Part shown: one piece after another, positions 1 through 5,961 of the stretch | Position numbering within the stretch: position 1 is the stretch's first letter | Layout of the letters: each line of letters begins with the position of its first letter | Translations under genes and position numbers: made by a program | The notes under the pieces: generated by a model | What the model was told of the DNA's origin: nothing | The model's database searches: none | What the model saw: only the letters and a program-made list of their open reading frames with translations | NCBI GenBank assembly: GCA_905207535.1 | Contig: CAJLLX010000104.1 | Coordinates: 1 to 6,622, forward strand | Length of the DNA stretch: 6,622 nucleotides | Direction of reading: 5' to 3' | Source: an uncultured Muribaculaceae bacterium | GTDB taxonomy: Bacteria > Bacteroidota > Bacteroidia > Bacteroidales > Muribaculaceae

Positions 1-37
1 CGGCGGCGGTAGCCGAAATGGCGCAAAAACTCCCGCA

Positions 38-82
38 TTTGTACTGCAATTTGGCGTTTACGCATAAAAATGCCTAAATTTG
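38..82 (+). promoter_or_regulatory. Candidate promoter of the DUF4421 gene
   Basis: TTTG at 50-53 and TAAATTTG at 75-82 are separated by 21 bp, matching the Bacteroidetes consensus (TTTG, 19-21 bp, TAnnTTTG). Transcription would begin near 87-90, a few bases before the ATG at 91 and after the ATG at 70. If real, it rules out the start at 70 and makes the message almost leaderless. The match could also be chance in an AT-rich stretch. Confidence 0.4.
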
Positions 83-1197
83 CAGCCGATATGCGCAAAC
101 CGACCTTCAATAAGCACACTATACACACGGCAGGTGCCCTCCGCAGGGCGCTTGCCGTGATGTTTGTTGTCATGGCGGCCATCATGGCCCCCCAGAAGGC
201 TCAGGGCATATCCTTCGCCCTCGACTCGATCGCCGAATGGGGCAAATTTCCCCGATTTTGCGTGAATGTCTACCGCTGGGGCGACAAATTTTTCAACTCC
301 TACGACTCCACCTACGTGCAGGGCTCGGGCAAGCGGTGGAACATCAAGCTCAAGGGCGACAGCTGGTTTGATGTGTACAACTTCCGCTTCGCCACCGACG
401 GCTACCGCATGATCATGGTGTCGCGCCCGTCGACCACCGCCGGTTTCTACCTCACCTACATGGCTGTGAGCGTGGGCTATGATATGAACGTGAGCAAATA
501 CTTCAACGGCAACACCGAGGCAAGAAAGCGATTCAACGCCCAGTTCAACTGCTCGCTCTTCGCCGCCGACTTCCAGTATTTCACCAACGATATCGGCACC
601 ACCATCCGCCGCATGGGGATGCCCGGCAATGTGCAGCACACCCGCGTGCCCTTCAGCGGCATCAACACCAGCTCGTGGCAGCTCTCGCTCTACTATTTCT
701 TCAACCACAAGCACTACTCGCAGGGCGCGGCCTTCTATTACAGCAAGATACAGCAGCGCAGCTCAGGCACCATGTTTGCCGGCCTCACCTTCTCGGGCGA
801 CAAATATCACTTCAACTTCGAGGGTATCAAGCCCGACGAGCGCCCGCGGCTCCCCGAGAGCTGGAACAACAACTACAATGTGCGCAACAAAAACTATGGT
901 CTCAAGGTGGGCTACGCCTACAACTGGGTTTTCCACCGCGGATGGACCCTCGGCGTGTCCGTAGCGCCCATCGTAGGGCTGCGCAAAGGCTTCATCAACA
1001 TCCCCGGCGAAGACGGCAACTCCTTCTATCTCAGCGGTCAGGCACGCATGTCGCTGGTCTACAACCTGCACAAACGCTGGTTTTTCGGGGCTGTGGGCCG
1101 CATAGACAGCGACCTGGTCTACGACAAAGAGCACTCCCTGCTGGCCAACAACATGTCGGTAGAGATGTCCGTAGGCTACCGCTTCGACCTCTGGTAG
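70..1197 (+). CDS. DUF4421 family outer-membrane beta-barrel protein
   Basis: The 375-residue product resembles the DUF4421 family of Bacteroidetes, predicted outer-membrane barrel proteins of unknown function. It begins with a signal peptide: basic residues R9, K10, R25 and R26, a hydrophobic stretch at about 28-40 (many Met, Val and Ala), and a likely cleavage near A44-G46. The family-like block follows at about 63-99, with aromatic VNVYRWGDKFFNSYDSTYV and then KRWNIKLKGDSW. The rest alternates polar and aromatic residues as in beta-strands and ends in an aromatic strand (VGYRFDLW), as barrel proteins do. The start is uncertain: ATG at 70, or ATG at 91 (368 residues), which fits the upstream promoter better and keeps the signal peptide. 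No partner gene lies beside it; the next gene is convergent. The family call is recall of the motif pattern, not a search. Confidence 0.8.
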   Translation: MPKFAADMRKPTFNKHTIHTAGALRRALAVMFVVMAAIMAPQKAQGISFALDSIAEWGKFPRFCVNVYRWGDKFFNSYDSTYVQGSGKRWNIKLKGDSWFDVYNFRFATDGYRMIMVSRPSTTAGFYLTYMAVSVGYDMNVSKYFNGNTEARKRFNAQFNCSLFAADFQYFTNDIGTTIRRMGMPGNVQHTRVPFSGINTSSWQLSLYYFFNHKHYSQGAAFYYSKIQQRSSGTMFAGLTFSGDKYHFNFEGIKPDERPRLPESWNNNYNVRNKNYGLKVGYAYNWVFHRGWTLGVSVAPIVGLRKGFINIPGEDGNSFYLSGQARMSLVYNLHKRWFFGAVGRIDSDLVYDKEHSLLANNMSVEMSVGYRFDLW

Positions 1198-1209
1198 TCG
1201 TAAACCGGT

Positions 1210-1240
1210 AGTAATAAAAAAGTATTTGTTTTTTGTTACT
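1210..1240 (+). terminator. AU-rich hairpin after the DUF4421 gene
   Basis: Arms AGTAATAAAAAA (1210-1221) and TTTTTTGTTACT (1229-1240) pair over 12 positions, with one U-G wobble and a 7-nt loop, 12 nt after the stop codon. The stem is almost all A:U and no separate U-run follows, so it is not a textbook terminator. Flanking CCGG at 1205-1208 and 1247-1250 could extend it. On the minus strand the wobble becomes a mismatch, so it fits plus-strand transcription better. Confidence 0.35.
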
Positions 1241-1262
1241 GTTCAGCCGGCTTGCCAGCGTC

Positions 1263-1360
1263 CTCAAGCCTAAAACCTCCCGCCTCCCGCCTAAAACCTA
1301 AAACCTAAAGCCTAAAGCCTAAAGCCTAAAGCCTAAAGCCTAAAGCCTAAAGCCTAAAGC
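1263..1360. repeat. 7-bp tandem repeat array (CTAAAGC), 14 units in register
   Basis: Fourteen heptads run without a phase break. In order they are CTCAAGC, CTAAAAC, CTCCCGC twice, CTAAAAC twice, then eight identical CTAAAGC units from 1305 to 1360. The array dissolves into a pyrimidine-rich tail (CTCTCCCCCC). It lies between the convergent 3' ends of the DUF4421 and NlpC/P60 genes. Identical units at one end and diverged units at the other suggest recent slippage expansion from the right side. The unit resembles plant-type telomere repeats in sequence, but nothing suggests a chromosome end here. No open frame of note uses it. Confidence 0.95.
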
Positions 1361-1490
1361 CTCTCCCCCCTTTCATTTGACAAAGTTAGCATTTTTCTCA
1401 CACAAATTCACACATAAAAACACATATGCCGTCGCAGAGTTGCTGACAGCATACAATATTTTAATCTAAGAAGGTGGAAAATCTGCTGTA

Positions 1491-2102
1491 TCAGAGCACG
1501 CGGCGAGCGCCGATGAAGCGCTTGGAGTAGTAGGGCGCCGAAATGCGGTCGATGCGGATACCGCCCGAGGTGGCGGCATGGATAAAGGTGATCTCGCCTG
1601 TCACGGGGTCGTTGGAGATGGCTATCCCCACATGCCCTACGCGCCCTGAGCGCGAGTTGCGGCCGGTGAAAAACAGCAGGTCGCCGCACGAGATCTCGTC
1701 GCGCTCTATCTTCTCACCGCTGCTGTACTGATCGGCCGAAGAGGCACCGAGCGAGTAGCCGAACTGGCCGAAAACATAGCTCGTGAATCCGGAGCAGTCG
1801 AAACCCCTGGGCGATTTGCCGCCGCGCACGTAGCGGGTGCCGATATACTTCTTGGCAAACGCTATCATATCACCCGCCATCACTGCGGCCTCGTTGTCGG
1901 CCACCTCGTCAAACAGCTCCATGCCGGCGGCGGGCACTATCTCGAAGGGATTGGTCTTTGATACGGACGCATAGGTCATATCCTCCTCTGCTGCCACGCT
2001 ATGACTCTTGGAAGCCTTGGTATTATGCTGTTTGCGCGCTGCATCCATCGGAAGCACCGCTACAAGAAGGCCGAGCATGAGAGTGGTAAGAAAACGTATC
2101 AT
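1491..2102 (-). CDS. NlpC/P60 family cysteine peptidase (C40), secreted
   Basis: This 203-residue protein is a probable peptidoglycan hydrolase that cleaves stem-peptide bonds (typically D-Glu to the diamino acid) in the periplasm. A signal peptide occupies about residues 1-22 (hydrophobic core LLTTLMLGLLVAVLP-like, then DAA before RK), with no lipobox cysteine. A low-complexity linker runs to about 70, and the NlpC/P60 domain fills about 75-203. The catalytic set is visible: Cys103 in FDCSGF, His157 in VGHVGI and His175 in FIHAAT. GDLLFF at 140-145 is also typical. Length and layout match single-domain family members, and no SH3 domain is present. The ATG at 2102 gives the signal peptide and follows a well-spaced promoter. 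The cleaved bond cannot be told from sequence. Confidence 0.92.
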   Translation of the reverse strand: MIRFLTTLMLGLLVAVLPMDAARKQHNTKASKSHSVAAEEDMTYASVSKTNPFEIVPAAGMELFDEVADNEAAVMAGDMIAFAKKYIGTRYVRGGKSPRGFDCSGFTSYVFGQFGYSLGASSADQYSSGEKIERDEISCGDLLFFTGRNSRSGRVGHVGIAISNDPVTGEITFIHAATSGGIRIDRISAPYYSKRFIGARRVL

Positions 2103-2162
2103 TAGATTCAGAGGGAAGAGAGGTGATAGTGAATGATCGCGCTGCGATTTTTATTACAGCCA

Positions 2163-2194
2163 CGAAGTTACGAAAATTGGCACACCCCCGCAAA
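2163..2194 (-). promoter_or_regulatory. Promoter of the NlpC/P60 gene
   Basis: Read on the minus strand, TTTG (2194-2191) is followed after 20 bp by TAACTTCG (2170-2163), one mismatch from TAnnTTTG. Transcription would start near 2157, leaving a leader of about 55 nt without a Shine-Dalgarno sequence. The -33 box lies in the loop of the inverted repeat at 2176-2209. Confidence 0.6.
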
Positions 2195-2209
2195 CGAGAG
2201 CGTGCCAAT
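2176..2209 (-). terminator. Inverted repeat: weak terminator or operator
   Basis: ATTGGCAC (2176-2183) and GTGCCAAT (2202-2209) form a perfect 8-bp inverted repeat with an 18-nt centre. Read on the minus strand, the hairpin follows the outer-membrane barrel gene and is followed by TTTC, so it could end that transcript. The same segment spans the -33 box of the next gene, so a protein binding site is the alternative. The loop is long and the T-run short, so the terminator reading is weak. Confidence 0.35.
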
Positions 2210-2266
2210 AAATTACATTTTATGTTAATATAGCTAAAATTAGCCTTTTATCGGCGAACCGGTTTT

Positions 2267-2902
2267 TCAGAAGAGCCAGGCGGCTGTGATGGTCCAGAAG
2301 CGGCTTTTACCGTCAGCTAAATTCTTGCCATACAGAGCATTGTCGGCCGAGGCCGAGTTGGTGATGCCCAGGCCGTAGGAGGCGCCGATCTCCAGATGGT
2401 CGACGAATCGCAGACCCAGACCGAAGTTCCACCCGAGGTCGAAGGTGCGGTTGTTCCACGCGTTTTTCACATTCTTGTTCGACATCAGGAACGAAAAGTC
2501 GGGACCGGTGAAGAGATACGGTGTGACGACTTTGCTGATCAGGGGCACGGAGATGTTCCAGCGGAAGTTCACCGGTATCTCGATATAGTCGCTGTTGGAG
2601 GTAATCCCCTCGGTCTCACCATCTTCGGTAAAATAGATGCGGTTCTGACGGTGGGTATACATCACCGATGCGTCCACGCCGATGTTGAGTATCGGGGCCA
2701 CAAACTGCAGGGTGACACCGCCGGTGAAGCCCGAGCGGTTGGAGGCGTCGAATGCGCTTTCGTTAAATTTCATCTCGTTGACGTTCACACCGGCTTTCAC
2801 ACCGAAGCGAAGGGGACCTCCGGCCGATGCCGACTGCACGCCGGCCACGAGCGCCGCGCAAAGCATTATTGCCGACACTAAGGCTGCCTTGATTTTCTTC
2901 AT
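2267..2902 (-). CDS. Outer-membrane beta-barrel protein (PorT/OmpX-like family)
   Basis: The 211-residue product has a clear signal peptide: MKKIK, a hydrophobic core to about residue 21, and a likely cut after SASA at 27. The mature part starts PLRFGVKAGVNVNEM, the usual opening of Bacteroidetes small barrels of the outer-membrane beta-barrel domain type. Alternating strands include GFTGGVTLQF, LNIGVDASVMYTH, IEIPVNFRW, VVTPYLFTGPDFSF, FDLGWNFGLGLRF and LEIGASYGLGI. It ends in a strand with terminal phenylalanine (WTITAAWLF), the classic signal for barrel insertion by the Bam complex. The motif pair DYIEIPVNFRW and TPYLFTGPDFSFL is typical of the PorT-like group. The specific role is unknown. 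It is transcribed toward the NlpC/P60 gene but probably from its own promoter, with 164 nt between the two coding regions. Confidence 0.88.
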   Translation of the reverse strand: MKKIKAALVSAIMLCAALVAGVQSASAGGPLRFGVKAGVNVNEMKFNESAFDASNRSGFTGGVTLQFVAPILNIGVDASVMYTHRQNRIYFTEDGETEGITSNSDYIEIPVNFRWNISVPLISKVVTPYLFTGPDFSFLMSNKNVKNAWNNRTFDLGWNFGLGLRFVDHLEIGASYGLGITNSASADNALYGKNLADGKSRFWTITAAWLF

Positions 2903-2942
2903 ATTTTCAGTTGTTTTTGATGTTTACACCTTATTGCATGCG

Positions 2943-2950
2943 CAAAAGTA
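2943..2950 (-). promoter_or_regulatory. -7 element of the outer-membrane barrel gene
   Basis: On the minus strand this reads TACTTTTG, a perfect TAnnTTTG, about 40 nt before the ATG at 2902. The nearest upstream TTTG (2978-2975) is 24 bp away, slightly long, so the -33 box is unclear. It lies back to back with the promoter of the Fe-S assembly gene. Confidence 0.55.
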
Positions 2951-2958
2951 ACATTTAT

Positions 2959-2991
2959 TTTTCAAAGTACCGCACAAAAGCGCTACCTTTG
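2959..2991 (+). promoter_or_regulatory. Promoter of the Fe-S assembly gene and lpxH
   Basis: TACCTTTG (2984-2991) is a perfect -7 element. TTTT at 2959-2962, 21 bp upstream, is a weak -33. Transcription near 2996-2999 would leave about 13-16 nt before the ATG at 3012. The -33 region falls within 20 bp of the opposing -7 element, so the two promoters share DNA. Confidence 0.55.
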
Positions 2992-3011
2992 CCGTAGAAT
3001 AGATAAAATAT

Positions 3012-3332
3012 ATGGACGCACAGAAACATCTCGAACTTGAAGAAAAAGTGGTGGCGATGCTCAAGACGGTCTTCGACCCGGAGATCCCCGTCGACATCTA
3101 CAGCCTCGGACTCGTATACCGCATCGACCTCACCGACGACGGCGACCTCACCGTGGATATGACCATGACAGCCCCCTCCTGCCCTATGGCCGACTTCATC
3201 CTCGAGGACACAAGGATAAAACTCGAATCTATCGAGGGAATCAAATCGGTCACCATCAATCTCGTCTTCGAGCCTGAATGGAACAAAGACATGATGAGCG
3301 AGGAGGCCAAGCTCGAGCTCGGCATGCTCTAA
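3012..3332 (+). CDS. MIP18/DUF59 family Fe-S cluster assembly factor (SufT-like)
   Basis: This 106-residue cytosolic protein belongs to the MIP18 (DUF59) family, whose bacterial members help mature iron-sulfur proteins. The single domain fills nearly the whole chain. The family signature FDPEIPVDIYSLGLVY is at residues 21-36, and the conserved cysteine is C57 in MTAPSCPMAD. A helix (residues 60-73) and the strand VTINLVFEPEWNKDMMSEEAK (80-100) follow as expected. Length is normal for a stand-alone member. No other suf genes are in view, so the pathway assignment rests on the family alone; the symbol sufT is withheld for that reason. The start ATG follows a good promoter closely. lpxH follows after 91 nt with no visible promoter, so the two are probably one transcript. 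Confidence 0.88.
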   Translation: MDAQKHLELEEKVVAMLKTVFDPEIPVDIYSLGLVYRIDLTDDGDLTVDMTMTAPSCPMADFILEDTRIKLESIEGIKSVTINLVFEPEWNKDMMSEEAKLELGML

Positions 3333-3423
3333 ACCGGCTGACCCTGAGCATATATCCCCGCATTACTGCCGCATTTTCCGCCTCCCGGCTTACCCTCCGA
3401 CCCCTTTTCCCCCTCTGACGCTT

Positions 3424-4209
3424 GTGGATAAAAAAGCCTACTTCATATCCGACCTCCACCTCGGAGCGCACTATTTCACCAATCCCCGCGACTACGAGCT
3501 GAGGGTGGTGCGCTTTCTCGACACGATTGCCGACGATGTCGACGAGCTATACCTCCTCGGCGACATCCTCGACTACTGGTATGAATACCGCACGGTGGTG
3601 CCGCGCGGATTCACCCGCTTTTTCGGCGCCCTGGGGCGCCTATCCGACCGCGGGGTGAAGATCACATGGTTCATCGGCAACCACGACATCTGGCTCTTCG
3701 ACTATCTCCGCAATGAGATAGGGATGACGGTGGTCGACGGCTACGAGCTCCTCACCATCAAGGGGAAGCATTTCTTCCTCAGCCACGGCGACGGACTGGG
3801 CAAGCTGCCACCGCTGTTCCGCGCCATCCGCGCCACCTTCCGCTGCCGTTTTGCCCAGCGGCTCTATGCCGCCATCCATCCCCGCTGGACTGTCACCTTC
3901 GCCCACCGATGGTCGAGCCATTCGCGCGACTTCGCCCACTACCGCCCGCAGTTTCTCGGCGAGCAGGAGCCGCTCATCGCCTACTGCCGCGAGTATCTCG
4001 CCGAGCATCCGGGCGCGGTCGACTACTTCGTTTTCGGCCATCGCCATGTGCTGGTCGATTACCCGCTCGACCCTCCTGCTGGCGCACGAATGATCATCCT
4101 CGGCGACTGGATCCACCACTTTTCCTACGGCGTATTCGACGGCGAAAAATTTTCTTTGCATCGCTTCGAAGAAGATGGCACAACGGCGGGTGAAGGCGTA
4201 TCACAATGA
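3424..4209 (+). CDS. lpxH: UDP-2,3-diacylglucosamine diphosphatase (LpxH family)
   Basis: This 261-residue metallophosphoesterase hydrolyses UDP-2,3-diacylglucosamine to lipid X and UMP, a step of lipid A synthesis at the inner face of the cytoplasmic membrane. The metal-binding motifs are all present: D10 and H12 in ISDLHLGA, D47 in LLGDILDYW, N86 and H87 in IGNHD, H121 in LSHGDG, and H206 and H208 in VFGHRHV. The basic, hydrophobic insert at about 125-175 fits the lipid-binding cap of LpxH enzymes. The start is GTG at 3424; it places the first motif at the usual distance from the N terminus and no better in-frame ATG lies upstream. It probably shares a message with the Fe-S assembly gene. 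The broader YbbF-like phosphoesterase family is the only real alternative. Confidence 0.9.
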   Translation: MDKKAYFISDLHLGAHYFTNPRDYELRVVRFLDTIADDVDELYLLGDILDYWYEYRTVVPRGFTRFFGALGRLSDRGVKITWFIGNHDIWLFDYLRNEIGMTVVDGYELLTIKGKHFFLSHGDGLGKLPPLFRAIRATFRCRFAQRLYAAIHPRWTVTFAHRWSSHSRDFAHYRPQFLGEQEPLIAYCREYLAEHPGAVDYFVFGHRHVLVDYPLDPPAGARMIILGDWIHHFSYGVFDGEKFSLHRFEEDGTTAGEGVSQ

Positions 4210-4217
4210 CGGGGAAA

Positions 4218-4250
4218 GTGCAAAAATATGACCGTTTTGTGCATTTTTTT
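4218..4250 (+). terminator. Weak rho-independent terminator of lpxH
   Basis: GTGCAAAA (4218-4225) can pair with TTTTGTGC (4235-4242), including two G-U wobbles, around a 9-nt loop. A run of seven T follows almost directly (4244-4250). It lies 9 nt after the stop codon. The stem is weak, but the T-run and position support it. Confidence 0.45.
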
Positions 4251-4482
4251 CGCCAGCAGCGGCCATCGAAGCATCGCGAATCGGTCATTTCGATTTCGTT
4301 TTGAGCATTTCGATACTTTAACACCCGCTTATGTTTTATAGCAAAATTAACAGCTTTTAACCATCGCACCCGTACAAATGTCCACAATTGCCACGCTCTA
4401 TAAATCAAGCATTTACACTTCGAAATATAGCAAAATCTGCCAAGATAGCTATAAAACTATGCCGTAAAACATAAGAAAAAAT

Positions 4483-4513
4483 TTTGTCACAACACGAAAA
4501 AGGGTGACCTTTG
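4483..4513 (+). promoter_or_regulatory. Orphan promoter before the bidirectional terminator
   Basis: TTTG (4483-4486) and GACCTTTG (4506-4513) are 19 bp apart; the second has one mismatch to TAnnTTTG. A transcript would start near 4518 and meet the terminator within about 90 nt. No ATG occurs between 4514 and 4571. Confidence 0.45.
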
Positions 4514-4517
4514 CATC

Positions 4518-4604
4518 ACAAACCTAAAACAATCTTTTTTACCTTAGAAATTGTACCTATTGGAAACCAATAAAAAGGCGCTTAGTGATAAGCGCCTTTT
4601 TAAT
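4518..4604 (+). ncRNA. Candidate small RNA of about 90 nt
   Basis: The segment between a well-spaced promoter and a strong terminator has no ATG and no gene downstream on its strand, since the following DNA is antisense to the exporter. It can fold into a weak 5-bp stem (ACAAT with ATTGT, 4550-4554), a tight 6-bp hairpin TATTGG/CCAATA with loop AAA (4558-4572), and the terminator stem directly after it; the last two share one base at the junction. I do not recognise it as a known RNA family. It may instead be only a terminator with a chance promoter upstream. Confidence 0.35.
4572..4601. terminator. Strong bidirectional terminator
   Basis: AAAAAGGCGCTT (4572-4583) and AAGCGCCTTTTT (4590-4601) form a perfect 12-bp stem with a 6-nt loop, with a GC core and a T-run on both strands. 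On the minus strand it lies about 30 nt after the stop of the metal exporter gene, and on the plus strand it closes the orphan unit. Confidence 0.9.
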
Positions 4605-4630
4605 TTTTTACCATTTTTGTCACGGACCGG

Positions 4631-5938
4631 TCATGCTTTTCCTGCGAAGTCAAATCCCGCATCGCGCACCGCGTCGGCCACCGCGCTGTCGGCCACATCG
4701 CCCTCCACCGTCACTGTGCCGTGCGAGAGATCCACCATCGCGCTATTCACGCCGGGGAGCGCTCCCACAGCCTTTTCCACAGTGGCCTTGCAGTGTGCGC
4801 AGGCCATTCCGTTCACCTTGTAAGTCTTTGTTGTATCCATTTCCGTGTCTTTATTTGAGTTAATTTCACATGCGCATCCTTCGGGGCTGCAATGCTTGTG
4901 GCCGCCGCGGCGCGTGCGGATGAATCCGTAGATCAGCAGCCCCACCAGCAGCGCGCTGCAGAGCGTGGGGAAAAGGGGGAGCGACATCCCGCCGTGGTGG
5001 CACCCCTCGGCGGCTGTCACTGCCTTTGGGAGGGCAAACCACTGCGCCGGTAGCAGGTAATCGATCGCCATGCCGAATATCAGCGCGGTCACTATCACCG
5101 AACCCACATAGATGGCCGTGGTCTTGCGCCCCATCTCGCGGTTGAGCAGCAGTATCGAGGCAAAATTGGCCGCCGGACCGGCCATGAGTAGCACGAAGGC
5201 CACCCCGGGGGTGAGCCCTTTGAGCATCAGCGACATGGCGATAGGTATCGAACCCGTGGCGCAGATATACATCGGCACCGCCACGGCCACCATCACCAGC
5301 ATCGCCAGGAAAGGATGGGCCGAAAGCGACAGAAACAGCTCATCGGGCACCGCCACGGTGATCACCGCGGCCACGATCAGCCCGATCACGAGCCATTTGC
5401 CCACCGAGGCCACCATATCCACCAGTCCGTAGCGCACGGCCTCCATCGCCTTGCGCCAAAACGACAGCTTCAACTCGCTCTCCGCCACCGACGACGCGCG
5501 CAGAGGCCCCGCATTTGCGTTTTCCCGGCCATCATTGCCGTCGGCTGCATCTACTACCATCCCGCCGGCAAACGAGCCTACAAGCGCCGCTATGGGCCTT
5601 ATTATCGCCATCGGCAGACCCAACAGCGCATACGTGGCGGCGATGGAGTCTACTCCGGTCTGCGGCGTGGCGATCAGAAACGCCGTGGTGGCGCCGCGCG
5701 ACGCCCCGCGCCTCCTGAGCGAGATGGCCGTAGGGAGCACGCCGCACGAGCAGAGCGGCAGCGGTATCCCTAACAGTGCGGCTTTCACCACCGGCCGCCA
5801 TCCGCGCCCGGCAAGGTGGTGGCTCATGGTCTCCGGCCGCACGAACACCTGGAGCACTCCCGCCAGCAGGAATCCCAGCAGTATATAGGGCGACATCTCG
5901 TTGAGGATGTCGAGCAAAGCGTAAAAAAAGTGTTGCAT
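4631..5938 (-). CDS. Cu/Zn-type efflux permease with C-terminal HMA domain (SO_0444-like)
   Basis: The 435-residue membrane protein resembles the SO_0444-type Cu/Zn efflux transporters, related to the ArsP/DUF318 permeases. Eight or nine hydrophobic segments lie at about 12-33, 52-72, 84-130 (two), 180-198, 206-227, 240-265, 274-293 and 320-340. The family signature GIPLPLCSCGVLPTA is at 57-71, with C63 and C65 in the membrane, and C226 (ICATGSIPIA) is a likely second metal site. Cys/His-rich loops follow: C313-H314-H315, then H347, H349, C350, C355 and C357. An HMA domain fills 371-435, with the metal motif GMACAHC (C380, C383). It probably exports copper or zinc from the cytoplasm; the metal cannot be told. 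M367 begins an exact 69-residue CopZ-sized segment, so an internal start is possible. An AraC-type regulator gene lies upstream. Confidence 0.87.
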   Translation of the reverse strand: MQHFFYALLDILNEMSPYILLGFLLAGVLQVFVRPETMSHHLAGRGWRPVVKAALLGIPLPLCSCGVLPTAISLRRRGASRGATTAFLIATPQTGVDSIAATYALLGLPMAIIRPIAALVGSFAGGMVVDAADGNDGRENANAGPLRASSVAESELKLSFWRKAMEAVRYGLVDMVASVGKWLVIGLIVAAVITVAVPDELFLSLSAHPFLAMLVMVAVAVPMYICATGSIPIAMSLMLKGLTPGVAFVLLMAGPAANFASILLLNREMGRKTTAIYVGSVIVTALIFGMAIDYLLPAQWFALPKAVTAAEGCHHGGMSLPLFPTLCSALLVGLLIYGFIRTRRGGHKHCSPEGCACEINSNKDTEMDTTKTYKVNGMACAHCKATVEKAVGALPGVNSAMVDLSHGTVTVEGDVADSAVADAVRDAGFDFAGKA

Positions 5939-5961
5939 AATCTGTGTATAATTATCCGAAA

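Larger units (their letters stand above)
4210..4630. other. 421-nt intergenic region between lpxH and the metal exporter
   Basis: No protein gene is supported here. From left to right it holds a weak terminator after lpxH, a 9-bp direct repeat CATTTCGAT at 4286-4294 and 4306-4314 (20-bp period), an isolated minus-strand TAATTTTG at 4342-4349 without a well-spaced -33, an AT-rich stretch, a plus-strand promoter-like pair at 4483-4513, and a strong bidirectional terminator. The segment between the last two is the candidate small RNA. Confidence 0.7.

Noticed and set aside
1..38. Start of a divergent minus-strand gene (ATG at 38 reading MREFLRHFGYRR to the edge)
   Set aside because: Only 12 codons are visible, no -7 element is found before it, and plus-strand frames (one ending at 67, another at 77) are equally open. 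The edge cannot be assigned.
58..714. Long minus-strand open frame (218 codons)
   Set aside because: It is antisense to the DUF4421 gene, rich in His, Ala, Val and Gly as expected from a GC-rich shadow frame, and shows no domain.
675..1211. Plus-strand open frame inside the DUF4421 gene
   Set aside because: It is a shifted frame with Arg/Gln/Leu-rich low-complexity sequence. The DUF4421 frame has family motifs and a proper barrel C terminus.
1263..1360. CRISPR array or telomere
   Set aside because: Units of 7 bp without spacers are not a CRISPR. The similarity to telomere repeats is superficial because genes continue normally on both sides.
4094..4408. Minus-strand open frame overlapping the lpxH 3' end, with several Cys residues
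   Set aside because: Most of it is antisense to lpxH or in AT-rich intergenic DNA, the end is Arg-rich shadow sequence, and the nearby TAATTTTG lacks a well-spaced -33.
4551..4863. Plus-strand open frames starting near 4551 and 4585
   Set aside because: They run through the strong terminator or are antisense to the exporter's HMA domain, and the first uses a TTG start.
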